Positions 9,051 to 18,509 of a DNA stretch of 64,000 bases are shown here, piece after piece. The position numbers and the translations under genes were made by a program. The DNA lies in NCBI GenBank assembly GCA_902569975.1, contig CACFWD010000001.1, positions 62,001-126,000 on the forward strand, read 5' to 3'. Within the stretch, counting starts at the first letter, position 1. Every line of letters starts with the position of its first letter. The notes under the pieces are model-generated. The model was not told the DNA's origin, searched no databases, and was given only the letters and a program-made list of their open reading frames with translations. The stretch is from an uncultured Pelagibacteraceae bacterium (GTDB lineage Bacteria > Pseudomonadota > Alphaproteobacteria > Pelagibacterales > Pelagibacteraceae).

Positions 9051-9082
9051 ATTTATTGATTAACTAAGAGGAAGTTAAATTG

Positions 9083-9136
9083 TTAAGGAGCTTTTTTTTG
9101 CAAGGTAAATAATGAGAGAGAAAAAAAACTCCTTAA
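9083..9136 (-). terminator. Long hairpin downstream of the ammonium transporter gene
   Basis: TTAAGGAG followed by a T8 run (9083-9099) is matched by A8 plus CTCCTTAA (9121-9136). The 16 bp arms carry one unpaired C and enclose about 21 bases. It begins 11 bases beyond the amt stop on the minus strand and probably ends or stabilises that transcript. Because both arms carry the A/T run, it could act in either direction. Confidence 0.5.
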
Positions 9137-9146
9137 TCATATGCAA

Positions 9147-10448
9147 TTAATCTCTAATCGCGTAGGCTATTACACCAGTTTCAGTAACGTCCGTACCTTT
9201 GGTTTCAGCTTCTTTACTTAATCTAATACCAATTGTTGCTTTCATAATGCTCCAAACAATTAAAGCTACTACGAAAACAAAAACGTTAATTGAAATTACG
9301 CCTAATAATTGAGTTCCAAATGAAGTATCTGGATTTGTAATCGGCACTGCTAACGTACCCCAAATACCAGCAAATAAGTGAGCTGGTATTGCTCCTACTA
9401 CATCATCAATTTTCAATGAGAATAAAAGCTTAGTACCATAAACTACGATTACACCACCAACACCACCAATTAAAATAGCAGCTATCGGTGAAGGCATTAA
9501 TGGTTCTGCAGTAATTGCAACTAATCCACCAATACATCCATTTAACATTTGAACAACATCTGTTTTTCCAAAATTTAATCTTGTGACAGTTGCTGCAGCC
9601 ATTACACCACCAGCACCAGCTAAGAAAGTATTAAGAAATATTGTTGACACTGCAATTGCATCATCAGCAGTTCCAATAGCTAATTGAGAACCACCATTAA
9701 ATCCGAACCAACCTAACCATAGAATGAATACTCCAACGGTTACAAGTGGAATAGATGAAGCTGCAAAAGGCTTTAATGGAGCCGGTGCTCCAGACTTTGT
9801 AAATCTTCCAAGTCTTGGACCTAACATCATCGCTCCTGCTAGAGCCGCAGCTCCACCAGTTGAGTGGACCAAAGTTGAACCAGCAAAATCTGAGAATCCA
9901 GCAGCTGCTAACCATCCGCCGCCCCACTGCCAACCCATTACGATTGGATAAATAATTCCTGATAAAATTGCTGCAAATAAAAAGAACGGCCATAGCTTAA
10001 TTCTTTCAGCTAGTGTTCCTGATACGATTGATACTGTTGTTGCACAGAATACCATTTGGAAATACCAATCTGATCCATCAGCATAACCAGTGTCAACTGA
10101 GCTTGAATCTGACCATGGAATAAAGCTACCTATATACCCACCTTCCGGTATTCCATAAGCAAGATTGTATCCAAACATCCAGAACATAATTCCAGCAATT
10201 GATATTAAGCCTATATTTTTTGCACAAATTACGGATACACTTTTAGAAGTAACCATGCCTGATTCTAACATTGCAAATCCGCAAGCCATAAAAAAGACTA
10301 GGAACCCACAAATTAGAAATAGCAAGGTGTTAAATATAAAACCTATTTCTGCAGAAACTGTGGTCTCTGCCATACCTGCACTACTCATGTTTAATAAAAA
10401 TACTAAACTAATGAGTGGTACACTAATTTTATTAATTAATTTTGTCAT
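9147..10448 (-). CDS. amt: Ammonium transporter, Amt family
   Basis: An inner membrane ammonium channel of 433 residues with an N-terminal signal-like segment (ISVPLISLVFLLNMSSAGMA) and eleven hydrophobic helices. Family landmarks are present: FMACGFAMLESGMV, DFAGSTLVHSTGGAAALAGAMMLGPR, which holds the conserved Asp and the first pore His, and GAIPAHLFAGIWGTLAVP with the second pore His. The start at 10448 is preceded by an excellent ribosome binding site, AGGGAGGT. Base composition is markedly less AT-rich than the flanks, as expected for a highly expressed gene. No glnK is next to it, so PII control, if any, comes from elsewhere. Confidence 0.95.
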   Translation of the reverse strand: MTKLINKISVPLISLVFLLNMSSAGMAETTVSAEIGFIFNTLLFLICGFLVFFMACGFAMLESGMVTSKSVSVICAKNIGLISIAGIMFWMFGYNLAYGIPEGGYIGSFIPWSDSSSVDTGYADGSDWYFQMVFCATTVSIVSGTLAERIKLWPFFLFAAILSGIIYPIVMGWQWGGGWLAAAGFSDFAGSTLVHSTGGAAALAGAMMLGPRLGRFTKSGAPAPLKPFAASSIPLVTVGVFILWLGWFGFNGGSQLAIGTADDAIAVSTIFLNTFLAGAGGVMAAATVTRLNFGKTDVVQMLNGCIGGLVAITAEPLMPSPIAAILIGGVGGVIVVYGTKLLFSLKIDDVVGAIPAHLFAGIWGTLAVPITNPDTSFGTQLLGVISINVFVFVVALIVWSIMKATIGIRLSKEAETKGTDVTETGVIAYAIRD

Positions 10449-10545
10449 AAGACCTCCCTTATTGTTAAGAGATGACTTATATTTTTATAGATATAAATAA
10501 CTAACGCTGATTAGGAAAATTTGCTATGCAGTATTTGCATATAGA

Positions 10546-10584
10546 AACAGCCTTAATGCTTAATTTTAGTTCATTAAGGCTGTT
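10546..10584 (-). terminator. Perfect 13 bp hairpin after the HU gene
   Basis: The arms AACAGCCTTAATG and CATTAAGGCTGTT pair without mismatch around a 13-base loop. The hairpin starts nine bases past the HU stop codon on the minus strand. It probably terminates or protects the HU mRNA. The bases beyond it (10449-10545) form the upstream region of amt; I see no recognisable nitrogen-regulator site there. Confidence 0.65.
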
Positions 10585-10593
10585 AAAAAAGTT

Positions 10594-10869
10594 CTATTTA
10601 TTGAATACTTCTTTTAAAGCTTTTGCAGGTAGAAATTTAACCTTTTGTGATGCCGCAATTTGAATTTGCTCACCAGTTCTGGGATTTCTACCAACTCTAG
10701 CTTTTCTTTTAGCTACTTTGTAAGTACCAAATCCAGCAATTTTTACTGAATCATCACCTTTTAAAGCATCTAAAATAGTGTTGGTAATAGTGTCAAAAGT
10801 TCTCTCAGCATCTGCCTTACTTAAATTTAAAGCCCCTGAAAGCTTAACTATTAATTGTTTTTTGTTCAT
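10594..10869 (-). CDS. hupB: DNA-binding protein HU
   Basis: A 91-residue histone-like protein that bends and compacts DNA as a dimer. The N-terminal helices MNKKQLIVKLSGALNLSKADAERTFDTI and the arm signature GFGTYKVAKRKARVGRNPRTGE, where RNPxTG marks the DNA-intercalating tip, identify it as HU/IHF family; the end KALKEVFNK fits HU. A GGAG ribosome binding site lies before the ATG at 10869. The 154 bases upstream hold AT-rich DNA with a weak AACCT/AGGTT hairpin and no gene. Confidence 0.95.
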   Translation of the reverse strand: MNKKQLIVKLSGALNLSKADAERTFDTITNTILDALKGDDSVKIAGFGTYKVAKRKARVGRNPRTGEQIQIAASQKVKFLPAKALKEVFNK

Positions 10870-11023
10870 TTTAGCTCCGGTTTATTGGTTAAATCTATGT
10901 TTCAAAAAAACTACGTAAAATCAACCTTTTTTTTAGTAGGTTAAATATTTATATCCACAATATATAGTGTTAGATCAAATTAATGTTGATTTTATTGGGT
11001 TTTTTTCTTTTTAATATTTAATT

Positions 11024-12136
11024 TTATTTAAATAATCCTAAATCTTTTAGATCATTAAAAGTTGTAAAAAACATTAAAGATATTAATAAAAACAGCCCGA
11101 TTCGGAAAAAGCCCTCTTGCGTTTTTTGTGACAATGGACGACCCAAAACTTTTTCGAAGGCATAAAACATCAAATGCCCACCGTCTAACATTGGAATAGG
11201 AAATAAATTAACTAAGCCGAGACTTATAGAAATATAAGCCATCATACTTATAAAAGCCAGTAAACCAATATCAGCAACTTGCCCAGAAATTTTGGCAATT
11301 CTGATAGGCCCACCTAATTGAGAAGTATCAGCTTTACCAACTATCATTCCTCCTATGTATTTTAATGATGCAACACTTACGTAATATACCTCATTTGCAG
11401 CATGCAATAATGACTGAGCTGGGCCTAACTTAACGTGGTTAATCTCATTGTTATATGCACCAAGTTTTATTCCGACCATTCTTTTATTCACTGAATTACC
11501 TAAATTATCTTCGCTTAAAGCTATGATAGGTTTTATCTTTAGTAAAAATTCATCATAAGATCTTTTTACTTTAAAATCGATAAAATCATCAGTAGACATG
11601 GTAATATATTTTGAAACATCCATAATACTTTGAACTGTATTTCCATCAATTTCCAAAATAACATCATTCACTTGGAGACCTCCAGTCATTGCAGGACTAT
11701 CTTTTTGAACTTCATTTATGACAGCTGGTGTAAAATCTTTACCTACAAATGTATAAATTGAAAAAAAAATTACTAAAGCTAATAAAAAATTTGCTAATGG
11801 ACCACCAAAGACAATTAAAGTTCTTTGATATAGAGGTTTAAGAGTAAATAATTTTTGTTGATCTTCTTCACTATATTTTTTTAAAATTTCTTCATGATCG
11901 GATTGTGAATATACATTCCGGTCCCCAAAAAATTTAACATATCCTCCAAGTGGTATCCAGCATATCTTCCATCTAGTACCCGATTTATCATTCCAACCAA
12001 AAATTTCTTTACCAAATCCAATTGAAAAATCGGTAACTCCTACACCAAATTTTTTTGCAAAATAATAATGTCCGTACTCATGAATAAATACAACTATGAG
12101 AATTAGAATAATAAACGGGATTATATAAGTAAGCAT
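11024..12136 (-). CDS. rseP: RIP metalloprotease RseP (site-2 protease)
   Basis: An intramembrane zinc protease that cleaves membrane-bound anti-sigma factors and leftover signal peptides. The zinc motif HEYGH is at residues 19-23 in the first helix. A PDZ domain follows (around residues 125-200, with INEVQKDSPAMTGGLQVNDVILEIDG). The second active-site motif NLFPIPMLDGGHLMFY is near residue 315. 370 residues is normal. In many proteobacteria rseP sits between dxr and bamA; here it stands upstream of HU and downstream of a rhodanese gene on the same strand. Confidence 0.95.
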   Translation of the reverse strand: MLTYIIPFIILILIVVFIHEYGHYYFAKKFGVGVTDFSIGFGKEIFGWNDKSGTRWKICWIPLGGYVKFFGDRNVYSQSDHEEILKKYSEEDQQKLFTLKPLYQRTLIVFGGPLANFLLALVIFFSIYTFVGKDFTPAVINEVQKDSPAMTGGLQVNDVILEIDGNTVQSIMDVSKYITMSTDDFIDFKVKRSYDEFLLKIKPIIALSEDNLGNSVNKRMVGIKLGAYNNEINHVKLGPAQSLLHAANEVYYVSVASLKYIGGMIVGKADTSQLGGPIRIAKISGQVADIGLLAFISMMAYISISLGLVNLFPIPMLDGGHLMFYAFEKVLGRPLSQKTQEGFFRIGLFLLISLMFFTTFNDLKDLGLFK

Positions 12137-12158
12137 AATTATTTAAAGATAACTAAAG

Positions 12159-12542
12159 TTATATTAAATTGAAATCACTTTTTTTAATTGAGGCAAAACC
12201 GCCCTCTATATGAGACACTTTTTTAAAACCCATATCTTGCAATGATTTTGAAGCTAATGCAGACCTGGCTCCTGCTGCACAAAATAAAACCATTTCTTTA
12301 TCCATATCTAGTTTACCTTGTTTAAAATATTGACTATTTGGGTCTATCCAAAATTCTAACATACCTCTAGGTATATGAACTGCATTTTCAACTTTTCCTT
12401 CTTTTTCAAGTTCTCTGATATCTCTGATATCTATTAGATTACATTTATTTTCTTTAACCAACTTCAGTGCTTCATCTGCGTTTATAGTTTTTATTTCAGA
12501 ATAAGCTTCTGCAACTAATGTTTGAGCCGATTTAATTGTCAT
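12159..12542 (-). CDS. Rhodanese-like domain protein
   Basis: A single-domain, 127-residue rhodanese. NLIDIRDIRELEKEGKVENAVHIPRG is the conserved N-terminal half, and the active-site loop is CAAGARS with Cys88, a six-residue loop suited to sulfur transfer. The second conserved segment, GFKKVSHIEGGF, follows. The protein carries sulfur as a persulfide in the cytoplasm; the acceptor is not indicated. It lies 22 bases upstream of rseP and is probably co-transcribed. Confidence 0.85.
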   Translation of the reverse strand: MTIKSAQTLVAEAYSEIKTINADEALKLVKENKCNLIDIRDIRELEKEGKVENAVHIPRGMLEFWIDPNSQYFKQGKLDMDKEMVLFCAAGARSALASKSLQDMGFKKVSHIEGGFASIKKSDFNLI

Positions 12543-12577
12543 ATTTAATATTTACTTTATAATTGAATTTTTTACCA

Positions 12578-13198
12578 CTAAACTTTTTGAATTAATGACA
12601 CAGTATTATTAGTTGGTTTATTTACATCTTTTGATATTTGATGAAAAACTAAATCAGGTTTTTTACGTTCTTTTAAAAAACTAGAACCTGATAATTCTAA
12701 ATTTAAATATCGATTTATATCTGTTTGATTAAGTATCACTGGTTGTCGATGATGAATTTCACTTATTTTTTTGGATGCATCCTCTGTAATCAAGCTAAAT
12801 TGATCATTTTCATAAATTCCTGCGAAAAAAATAGTTTTTTTATCCTCCCTAAAAAAATAATGAGGAATCTTTTCTTTTTCTTCTCTTTTCCACTCATAAA
12901 ATCCATCTGCAACCGCAACACATCTAAAATCTTTTATTAATTTTTTAAATGATATTTTTTCATCTATCGTTTCTAATCTTGCATTAATTAATGCTTTAAA
13001 ATCCTTATCTTTAGCCCAACTAGGAACTAAACCCCATTGCATGTTCTCTAAAGTATTTCCATTTTTATATTTTTTTATCACTGGAAGTTTTTGATAAGGG
13101 TGAGCATTATAATTTTCCTTATCTTCTACTTGAATAGCTGATTTAACTAATTTATTTGTTTTGGAAACCGGACTAGTTATAACGTATCTACCACACAT
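12578..13198 (-). CDS. SRAP domain protein (YedK/HMCES-like abasic-site DNA-crosslinking protein)
   Basis: SRAP proteins cap abasic sites in single-stranded DNA by forming a thiazolidine bond through the N-terminal cysteine. The start MCGRYVI supplies Cys2 after Met removal. Other family residues are in place: WGLVPSWAKD, the Asn and Glu in INARLETI, FYEWKR and the catalytic His in HHRQPVIL. 206 residues is slightly short of YedK. The gene lies 35 bases before the rhodanese gene on the same strand; no SOS box was recognised upstream. Confidence 0.9.
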   Translation of the reverse strand: MCGRYVITSPVSKTNKLVKSAIQVEDKENYNAHPYQKLPVIKKYKNGNTLENMQWGLVPSWAKDKDFKALINARLETIDEKISFKKLIKDFRCVAVADGFYEWKREEKEKIPHYFFREDKKTIFFAGIYENDQFSLITEDASKKISEIHHRQPVILNQTDINRYLNLELSGSSFLKERKKPDLVFHQISKDVNKPTNNTVSLIQKV

Positions 13199-13225
13199 AA
13201 GTTTATAAAACTTTAAATATATTTA

Positions 13226-14017
13226 TTAATTTTTGATTATATCTAACCAATTTTGAATTTCATGAGTTTTATTTTTGAAATCTAAACCATTTTCTTTGGA
13301 TTTAATAAGATCAATATGTTTATTAAATGATTCCTCATCTTTAAAATATTCATTAGCAATCATTTTGCCTATTCTTGCATGAGATAAATTTATCATTTGC
13401 CAATATTCATAATCTGGATGATATTGCAGTCCCCAAACTTCTGATTTTCCTGATTTAAAATATACGCCCATGTTTTTATTTACTTTATCACTAGCAAGAA
13501 GAGTTGCCCCTTTTGGTAATTGAGAAACCTCATCAAAGTTAAAAGCTGGAGTATCAAATTTAATTTTTTTATTTTTATAAAGAGGATTTTTTTTTCCTTC
13601 TTCACTAATTTCAACATCAGTTGCTATACCTATATGAGCACCATTTTTACCAGGCGTGACCTTACCACCAGCCGCTGTTGAACAAACTTGTAAGCCCCAA
13701 CAAATTGCAAGAATCTTATTACTGTGTTTAAAGCAATTAGCTGCAAAAGTTATATGCTTCTTGATTTCTGCTGTCATATCATTGATTCTCATGGCACCAC
13801 CTGTAAAAATAATTCCGTTATAATGATCCATATTTTCTAATATCTCTTTAGTTTCATTATCATTAGCCGGATTTATAATTTTTACATTAGTAAGTGGTTC
13901 TAGTTTCAAAACTATATTCTTTAAATTTTCAGCACATGATGCCTTAGCAGCTTTTATAAATACCTCAGAGTCTTTAGGATTATTTCCCTCAACAATTAAC
14001 ACATTAATACTACTCAT
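13226..14017 (-). CDS. Type 1 glutamine amidotransferase
   Basis: A 263-residue class I amidotransferase domain. The nucleophile elbow is AICWGLQV, with Cys in the GxCxG-like setting, and the partner His is in GLQYHPDYEYW. The oxyanion segment IIFTGGAMRI is also visible. Stand-alone members hydrolyse gamma-glutamyl bonds or donate ammonia to a partner; GMP-synthase-like annotation is common but the synthetase half is absent. It follows the iron alcohol dehydrogenase by three bases and is in the same operon. A link to that dehydrogenase is inferred only from position. Confidence 0.75.
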   Translation of the reverse strand: MSSINVLIVEGNNPKDSEVFIKAAKASCAENLKNIVLKLEPLTNVKIINPANDNETKEILENMDHYNGIIFTGGAMRINDMTAEIKKHITFAANCFKHSNKILAICWGLQVCSTAAGGKVTPGKNGAHIGIATDVEISEEGKKNPLYKNKKIKFDTPAFNFDEVSQLPKGATLLASDKVNKNMGVYFKSGKSEVWGLQYHPDYEYWQMINLSHARIGKMIANEYFKDEESFNKHIDLIKSKENGLDFKNKTHEIQNWLDIIKN

Positions 14018-14020
14018 TAA

Positions 14021-15184
14021 TTAAAAAAGAGTTCCCGACATACTGTGTTGATACATAACTTTCATATCAGCCTCGGATAATTTTTTTGGATTACCTCCAG
14101 TTGAAGGGTCCTCTAAAGCCATTTTAGATAAACGATCTAATTCAAAATCTTTTTCATCAATAACTTCTGATAATTTATGAGGCATATTAAGTTTTTTTCT
14201 AAGATCTAATACCCAATTTAAAAATCCCTCAAATGATCTATCTTTTAATTCCAAATAATCACAAATTTTAATTATCTTCTTTTCAATTACATCTTTATTA
14301 AAAGTTAATACATAAGGCATAAAAATTGCATTTGATAAACCATGATGAACATTATTTAATGCATTAACTGGATGGCTTAGTGAGTGAATTGCACCTAGAC
14401 CTTTTTGAAAAGCAGTTGCGCCCATACTTGCAGCAGTTAACATATTCATTCTTGCCTCTAAATTTGATCCATTATTTACAGCCTCAAGTAACCATTTATC
14501 GATTAATTTAATACCCTCTAATGCAATTCCATCAGCCATAGGATGGTATCCAGGAGCACAATAAGCTTCTAGATTGTGAGCAAGTGCATCCATCCCTGTT
14601 GCAGCAGTAATTTTTGGAGGTAAACCAACAGTTAAAACAGGATCAAGAATTACGATCGAAGGTAAAAATTTTGGATGAAAAATAATTTTTTTAACTCCCG
14701 TCTCTTCATTTAAAATGACAGCAGCTCTTCCAGTTTCAGAGCCTGTTCCAGCTGTGGTTGGCACTGCTATAATTGGTGCTATTTTTTCTGAATTAGCTTT
14801 TGTCCAATTATCTCCAACATCTTCAAACTCCCAAATCGGTAATGATTGACCAGACATAAACGCGATTGATTTTCCAACATCAAGTCCACTTCCACCTCCA
14901 AAACAGATAACCCCATCACAATTATTTTTTCTAAAACTTTCTACGCCTTCATTTACATTTGTCCCTGTTGGATTACCAACAACATTTGAAAACAATTCAA
15001 CATTTATTTTTTCGTTTTTTAAAATTGATATAGTTTTTTTTACTATGTCTGTTTCAGCTAAACCTTTATCAGTAACAAATAATGGTTTTAATAAATTAAG
15101 ATTTTTACATGCTTGTGCAATATCATTAACCCTATTTTCTCCTACCCACATGGTAGTCGGATAATTCCAGTTATATTTTTGCAT
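14021..15184 (-). CDS. Iron-containing alcohol dehydrogenase
   Basis: A group III (Fe-dependent) alcohol dehydrogenase of 387 residues that uses NAD(P). Visible motifs are CFGGGSGLDVGKSIAF for the dinucleotide site, IAVPTTAGTGSE, and the metal-binding segments MDALAHNLEAY and GAIHSLSHPVNALNNVHHGLSNAIFMPY, which provide the iron-binding histidines and aspartate. It is divergent from an aldehyde dehydrogenase with 72 bases between starts, an arrangement that suggests an alcohol-to-aldehyde-to-acid route. The alcohol substrate cannot be named. Confidence 0.88.
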   Translation of the reverse strand: MQKYNWNYPTTMWVGENRVNDIAQACKNLNLLKPLFVTDKGLAETDIVKKTISILKNEKINVELFSNVVGNPTGTNVNEGVESFRKNNCDGVICFGGGSGLDVGKSIAFMSGQSLPIWEFEDVGDNWTKANSEKIAPIIAVPTTAGTGSETGRAAVILNEETGVKKIIFHPKFLPSIVILDPVLTVGLPPKITAATGMDALAHNLEAYCAPGYHPMADGIALEGIKLIDKWLLEAVNNGSNLEARMNMLTAASMGATAFQKGLGAIHSLSHPVNALNNVHHGLSNAIFMPYVLTFNKDVIEKKIIKICDYLELKDRSFEGFLNWVLDLRKKLNMPHKLSEVIDEKDFELDRLSKMALEDPSTGGNPKKLSEADMKVMYQHSMSGTLF

Positions 15185-15256
15185 AATAATATTATAGTGT
15201 TTTATGAAATTAGATGCTGTATATCACTTTATAAACTATTTTTTAACAAAAATATT

Positions 15257-16633
15257 ATGCAAAAAACTATTACACCAATAGATAATACTGTTTATGTGGA
15301 AAGAGAATATCACTCAAACAAAATTGAAGAAACAGTAGAGAGTTCAATGAAGGCTCAAAAAGATTGGTCTAATTTAGCTGTAAGTGAAAGAGTTAAACTA
15401 CTTAATAATTTTGTTAATGATTTTTTATCAAGGGGTGATGTTATTGGAGAAGAATTAAGCAGACAGATTGGAAGACCAATTTCTCAAGCTATTGGTGAAC
15501 TAAATGGTTTTAAAGAAAGAGCTGATTATATGTTATCGATTGCAGAAAAAAAATTGGCAAACATTGATGTTACTAAAGATAATAATTTTAAAAGTTATAT
15601 AAAAAGAAGAGCGCTTGGAATTGTTTTTGTAATAGCACCATGGAATTATCCTTATCTTGTGGCTGTGAACTCGATTATACCTGCGATGGCTGCAGGAAAT
15701 TCTGTTATTTTAAAACACTCTGCTCAAACACCTTTATGTGCTGAACAACTTTATCAATCAGCAAAAAAAACATTGCCTAAAGATGTTTTTAATTATTTGC
15801 ATTTAAACCATGAAGATGGATTAAAAGTAGTATCTGATAAAAGAATTAATTTTGTATCTTTTACAGGATCTGTAAAAGCAGGTTATGATGTTCAAAGAGC
15901 AACGCATACTAAGTTTATTGATATGGCACTAGAATTAGGTGGAAAAGATCCAGCTTATGCAAGACATGATTGTGATTTAGAAAAAACAGTCGAAAACCTT
16001 GTAGATGGTTCTTTTTTTAATTCTGGTCAATCATGTTGCGGTATTGAAAGAATTTATGTTGATGAAAAAATTTATAACAACTTTATAGAGTTATTTGCCT
16101 CTAAAGCTTATAACTATAAACTTGGCAACCCACTAGAAAAAGAAACTAATTTAGGGCCTGTGGTAAAACTATCTGCAGCAAATTTTATTCACAAACAAAT
16201 GGATGATGCTATCACTAAAGGTGCTAAGAAGATAATTGATGAAAAAAAATTTAATTTTCCAAAAGAGCACAAAAATTATATGGTTCCTCAAGTTTTAACT
16301 AATGTTGATCACAATATGGGGTTTATGACTGAAGAAACATTTGGGCCTTGTGTAGGAATAATGAAAGTTAAAGATGAAAATGAGGCTATCAAATTAATGA
16401 ATGACAGTCCTTATGGTTTAACTGCCTCAGTATGGACTAAAGATATAGAAATTGCAGAAAAAATTGGTAGTCAAGTTCAAACTGGAACTTTTTTTATGAA
16501 CAGATGTGATTATTTAGATCCAGCTCTTTCTTGGACTGGAGTTAAAGAAACTGGTAAAGGTTGCTCATTATCTGAAATTGCATACGAAAAACTTACTACT
16601 CCAAAAAGCTTTCATTTAAGAAAAGAGCAATAA
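15257..16633 (+). CDS. NAD(P)-dependent aldehyde dehydrogenase
   Basis: An aldehyde dehydrogenase superfamily enzyme of 458 residues. Key motifs are APWNYPYLVAVNSIIPA (cofactor and oxyanion Asn), FTGSVKAG, ALELGGKDPAY with the general-base Glu, and NSGQSCCGIERIYV with the catalytic Cys. The C-terminal EETFGP motif is present. The open frame runs back to 15113, but that stretch lies over the divergent dehydrogenase start and lacks family residues, so the ATG at 15257 is chosen. The stop codon is directly followed by the ATG of the SDR gene. Substrate unknown; succinate-semialdehyde-like members look similar. Confidence 0.9.
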   Translation: MQKTITPIDNTVYVEREYHSNKIEETVESSMKAQKDWSNLAVSERVKLLNNFVNDFLSRGDVIGEELSRQIGRPISQAIGELNGFKERADYMLSIAEKKLANIDVTKDNNFKSYIKRRALGIVFVIAPWNYPYLVAVNSIIPAMAAGNSVILKHSAQTPLCAEQLYQSAKKTLPKDVFNYLHLNHEDGLKVVSDKRINFVSFTGSVKAGYDVQRATHTKFIDMALELGGKDPAYARHDCDLEKTVENLVDGSFFNSGQSCCGIERIYVDEKIYNNFIELFASKAYNYKLGNPLEKETNLGPVVKLSAANFIHKQMDDAITKGAKKIIDEKKFNFPKEHKNYMVPQVLTNVDHNMGFMTEETFGPCVGIMKVKDENEAIKLMNDSPYGLTASVWTKDIEIAEKIGSQVQTGTFFMNRCDYLDPALSWTGVKETGKGCSLSEIAYEKLTTPKSFHLRKEQ

Positions 16634-17389
16634 ATGGAACTAATTTATAAAGGTAAAAACGCGATAGTAACTGGAGCTAGTGGTGGTATGGGATTAGAAA
16701 TATCAAAAATATTATCTGAAAATAACATTAATGTGCTTATGTTGGATATTCAAAATCCAAGTAAATCATTTTTAAATGAAAATATAAACTGCACATATAG
16801 AAAAGTAGACGTAACTAATTTAAGAAAATTAAAATCTATAATCCAAAAATATTTTAAAGAAAATAAAAGTATTGACTATTTGATTAATACTACAGGTGTT
16901 TTATGGTTTAATAAAGATGTTTCTGCAGCAGATATAAAGCCTGAAGTTTGGGATAAAGTATTTAATATAAACTTAAAATCCATGATGCATTTATCAAAAA
17001 TTATTATTCCGTTAATGAAAAAAAATAATTTTGGTTCTATGGTTCATATTTCCTCGGTGGATGCTTTATCTGGAGATGATAAACCACAAGATGCATATGG
17101 TGCATCAAAAGCTGCAATGATTAGACTTTCAAAATCATTAGCAATTCAATTTGCCTCTAATAACATAAGATCAAATATAATTTTGCCTGGTCCAATAGAA
17201 ACTGGTATGCAAAAACGATGGAAAAAAAATCCTAAAGCTAAGAAAAATTTGGAAAAATTTATTCCCCTTCAAAGAGTTGGAAAACCCCAAGATATATCTA
17301 ACGCTTGTATGTTCTTATTAAGTGATCAGGCAAATTATATTACTGGAACTGAAATTATAGTTGACGGTGGGATTACTTCAAAACCTTAA
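16634..17389 (+). CDS. Short-chain dehydrogenase/reductase
   Basis: A classical SDR of 251 residues. The TGASGGMG cofactor motif lies near residue 14, NTTG replaces the usual NNAG, and the catalytic set is Ser in ISSVDAL and YGASK for Tyr and Lys. The end YITGTEIIVDGG is standard. It starts on the base after the aldehyde dehydrogenase stop, so the two are one transcription and translation unit. Hydroxy or keto substrate unknown. A bidirectional hairpin closes the unit. Confidence 0.9.
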   Translation: MELIYKGKNAIVTGASGGMGLEISKILSENNINVLMLDIQNPSKSFLNENINCTYRKVDVTNLRKLKSIIQKYFKENKSIDYLINTTGVLWFNKDVSAADIKPEVWDKVFNINLKSMMHLSKIIIPLMKKNNFGSMVHISSVDALSGDDKPQDAYGASKAAMIRLSKSLAIQFASNNIRSNIILPGPIETGMQKRWKKNPKAKKNLEKFIPLQRVGKPQDISNACMFLLSDQANYITGTEIIVDGGITSKP

Positions 17390-17396
17390 AATTAAA

Positions 17397-17422
17397 TTAG
17401 GCGCCTAATTAAAGGCGCCTAA
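17397..17422. terminator. Bidirectional terminator between SDR and TRAP genes
   Basis: TTAGGCGCC and GGCGCCTAA form a perfect 9 bp stem around TAATTAAA, flanked by A/T-rich DNA on both sides. It sits between two convergent operons and can serve both. Confidence 0.8.
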
Positions 17423-17432
17423 AATTAAATAA

Positions 17433-18509
17433 TTATCTATAAGGATATCCAGCTTTTTCCATTGTTGCTGCATATAATTTAAATGCATCAACAACTTTTT
17501 TAGCTCTTGGACTAATCTTAGAAGTTTCATCCCAGAATTGCTCAGAGTCTTTAACTACTTGACTCCACTCATTTGCTGGAAGACTTGTAAGTTCCATTTT
17601 CTTACCATTAACACGAAGATCAGCTTCACCACCCCAATACCATACTTGTCTGTAGTAATGAGAGTCGTTAATTGACATTCTGTAAAGAGCTTGAAGTTTT
17701 GGACTTAATTTATCCCAACTTTTTTGGTTAGCAAAATAAGATCCAAACCATGCACCTGTAACAGAATTTGTAAGTGCATATTTACAAATATCAGCCCAAC
17801 CCACTTCATAAGCCTCTGTAAATCCACACCAACACACACCATCTAGTTCTCCAGTTTGCATTGCAACTTCAACATCATCCCATGGTACAATTACAGGAAT
17901 TAACCCATATCTTGCTAAGAATTTACCTGCAGTTGGAACACCAAAAACACGCAGTCCTTTCATGTCAGAAAGTTTTGTTATCTTTTTATTTACTGTAAAT
18001 AAATGACATGGATCCCAAGCACTTGTGCTTAGCCATTGAACACCTTTTACTTCACTATAAGCTTCATCCCATATTTCATTTAAGCCATAATACTTAAATA
18101 AAGAAGGAACATCTAAGCTGTATCTTGTTGCAAATGGAAAATAACCACCAAAAACTTGGATATCTACAGGTGATCCCATCGTGGCGTCATCACTCTGCAC
18201 AGCATCAATAGTTCCCGCTTGCATTGCTCTAAACAATTCATCCGTAGGAACAAGTTGATCTGCATAATAAAGTTCTATTTCCATTTCTCCGAATGCAGCT
18301 TTATTAAAAGCCTCTATTTGTGGCTTAATAACATGTGCACCAAGCGGAGCCCCAGAATAAGTCTGTAATCTCCATTTGATTGGGTTTGATGCAGAGTAAG
18401 CATATGGAGCTTTGATTGCAGTTGCTCCAGCAGCACCTAATGTTAGTAAACCTGCTTTTTTAATAAACGAACGTCTTTTATTCGTTATTATTTTCTTATC
18501 TTTTTTCAC
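17433..18509 (-). CDS. dctP: TRAP transporter substrate-binding protein, DctP/TakP type
   Basis: The periplasmic receptor of a tripartite ATP-independent transporter, 358 residues. The N-terminus RRSFIKKAGLLTLGAAGATAIKAPYAYSA is a twin-arginine-type signal. The mature part starts IKWRLQTYSGAPLGAHVIKP; later come LYYADQLVPTDELFRAMQAGTIDAV, the GLRVFGVPTAGKFLARYG ligand-site region with its Arg, and LDGVCWCGFTEAYEVGW. The closest look is to the TakP group, whose described ligands are 2-oxoacids. That ligand is only suggested by resemblance. The 118 bases between this gene and dctM are AT-rich and hold no gene. Confidence 0.88.
   Translation of the reverse strand: MKKDKKIITNKRRSFIKKAGLLTLGAAGATAIKAPYAYSASNPIKWRLQTYSGAPLGAHVIKPQIEAFNKAAFGEMEIELYYADQLVPTDELFRAMQAGTIDAVQSDDATMGSPVDIQVFGGYFPFATRYSLDVPSLFKYYGLNEIWDEAYSEVKGVQWLSTSAWDPCHLFTVNKKITKLSDMKGLRVFGVPTAGKFLARYGLIPVIVPWDDVEVAMQTGELDGVCWCGFTEAYEVGWADICKYALTNSVTGAWFGSYFANQKSWDKLSPKLQALYRMSINDSHYYRQVWYWGGEADLRVNGKKMELTSLPANEWSQVVKDSEQFWDETSKISPRAKKVVDAFKLYAATMEKAGYPYR

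Noticed and set aside
9697-9993. Open frames on both strands inside the ammonium transporter gene
   Set aside because: They are out-of-frame shadows of a gene with clear Amt motifs and lower A/T content, which leaves fewer chance stops.
15113-15256. An N-terminal extension of the aldehyde dehydrogenase
   Set aside because: It would overlap the start of the divergent dehydrogenase and contains no family residues; the ATG at 15257 gives a normal length.
17397-17422. The GGCGCC palindrome as an integration or recombination site
   Set aside because: It sits precisely between two convergent operons with stem-loop geometry of a terminator and has no second copy in the window.
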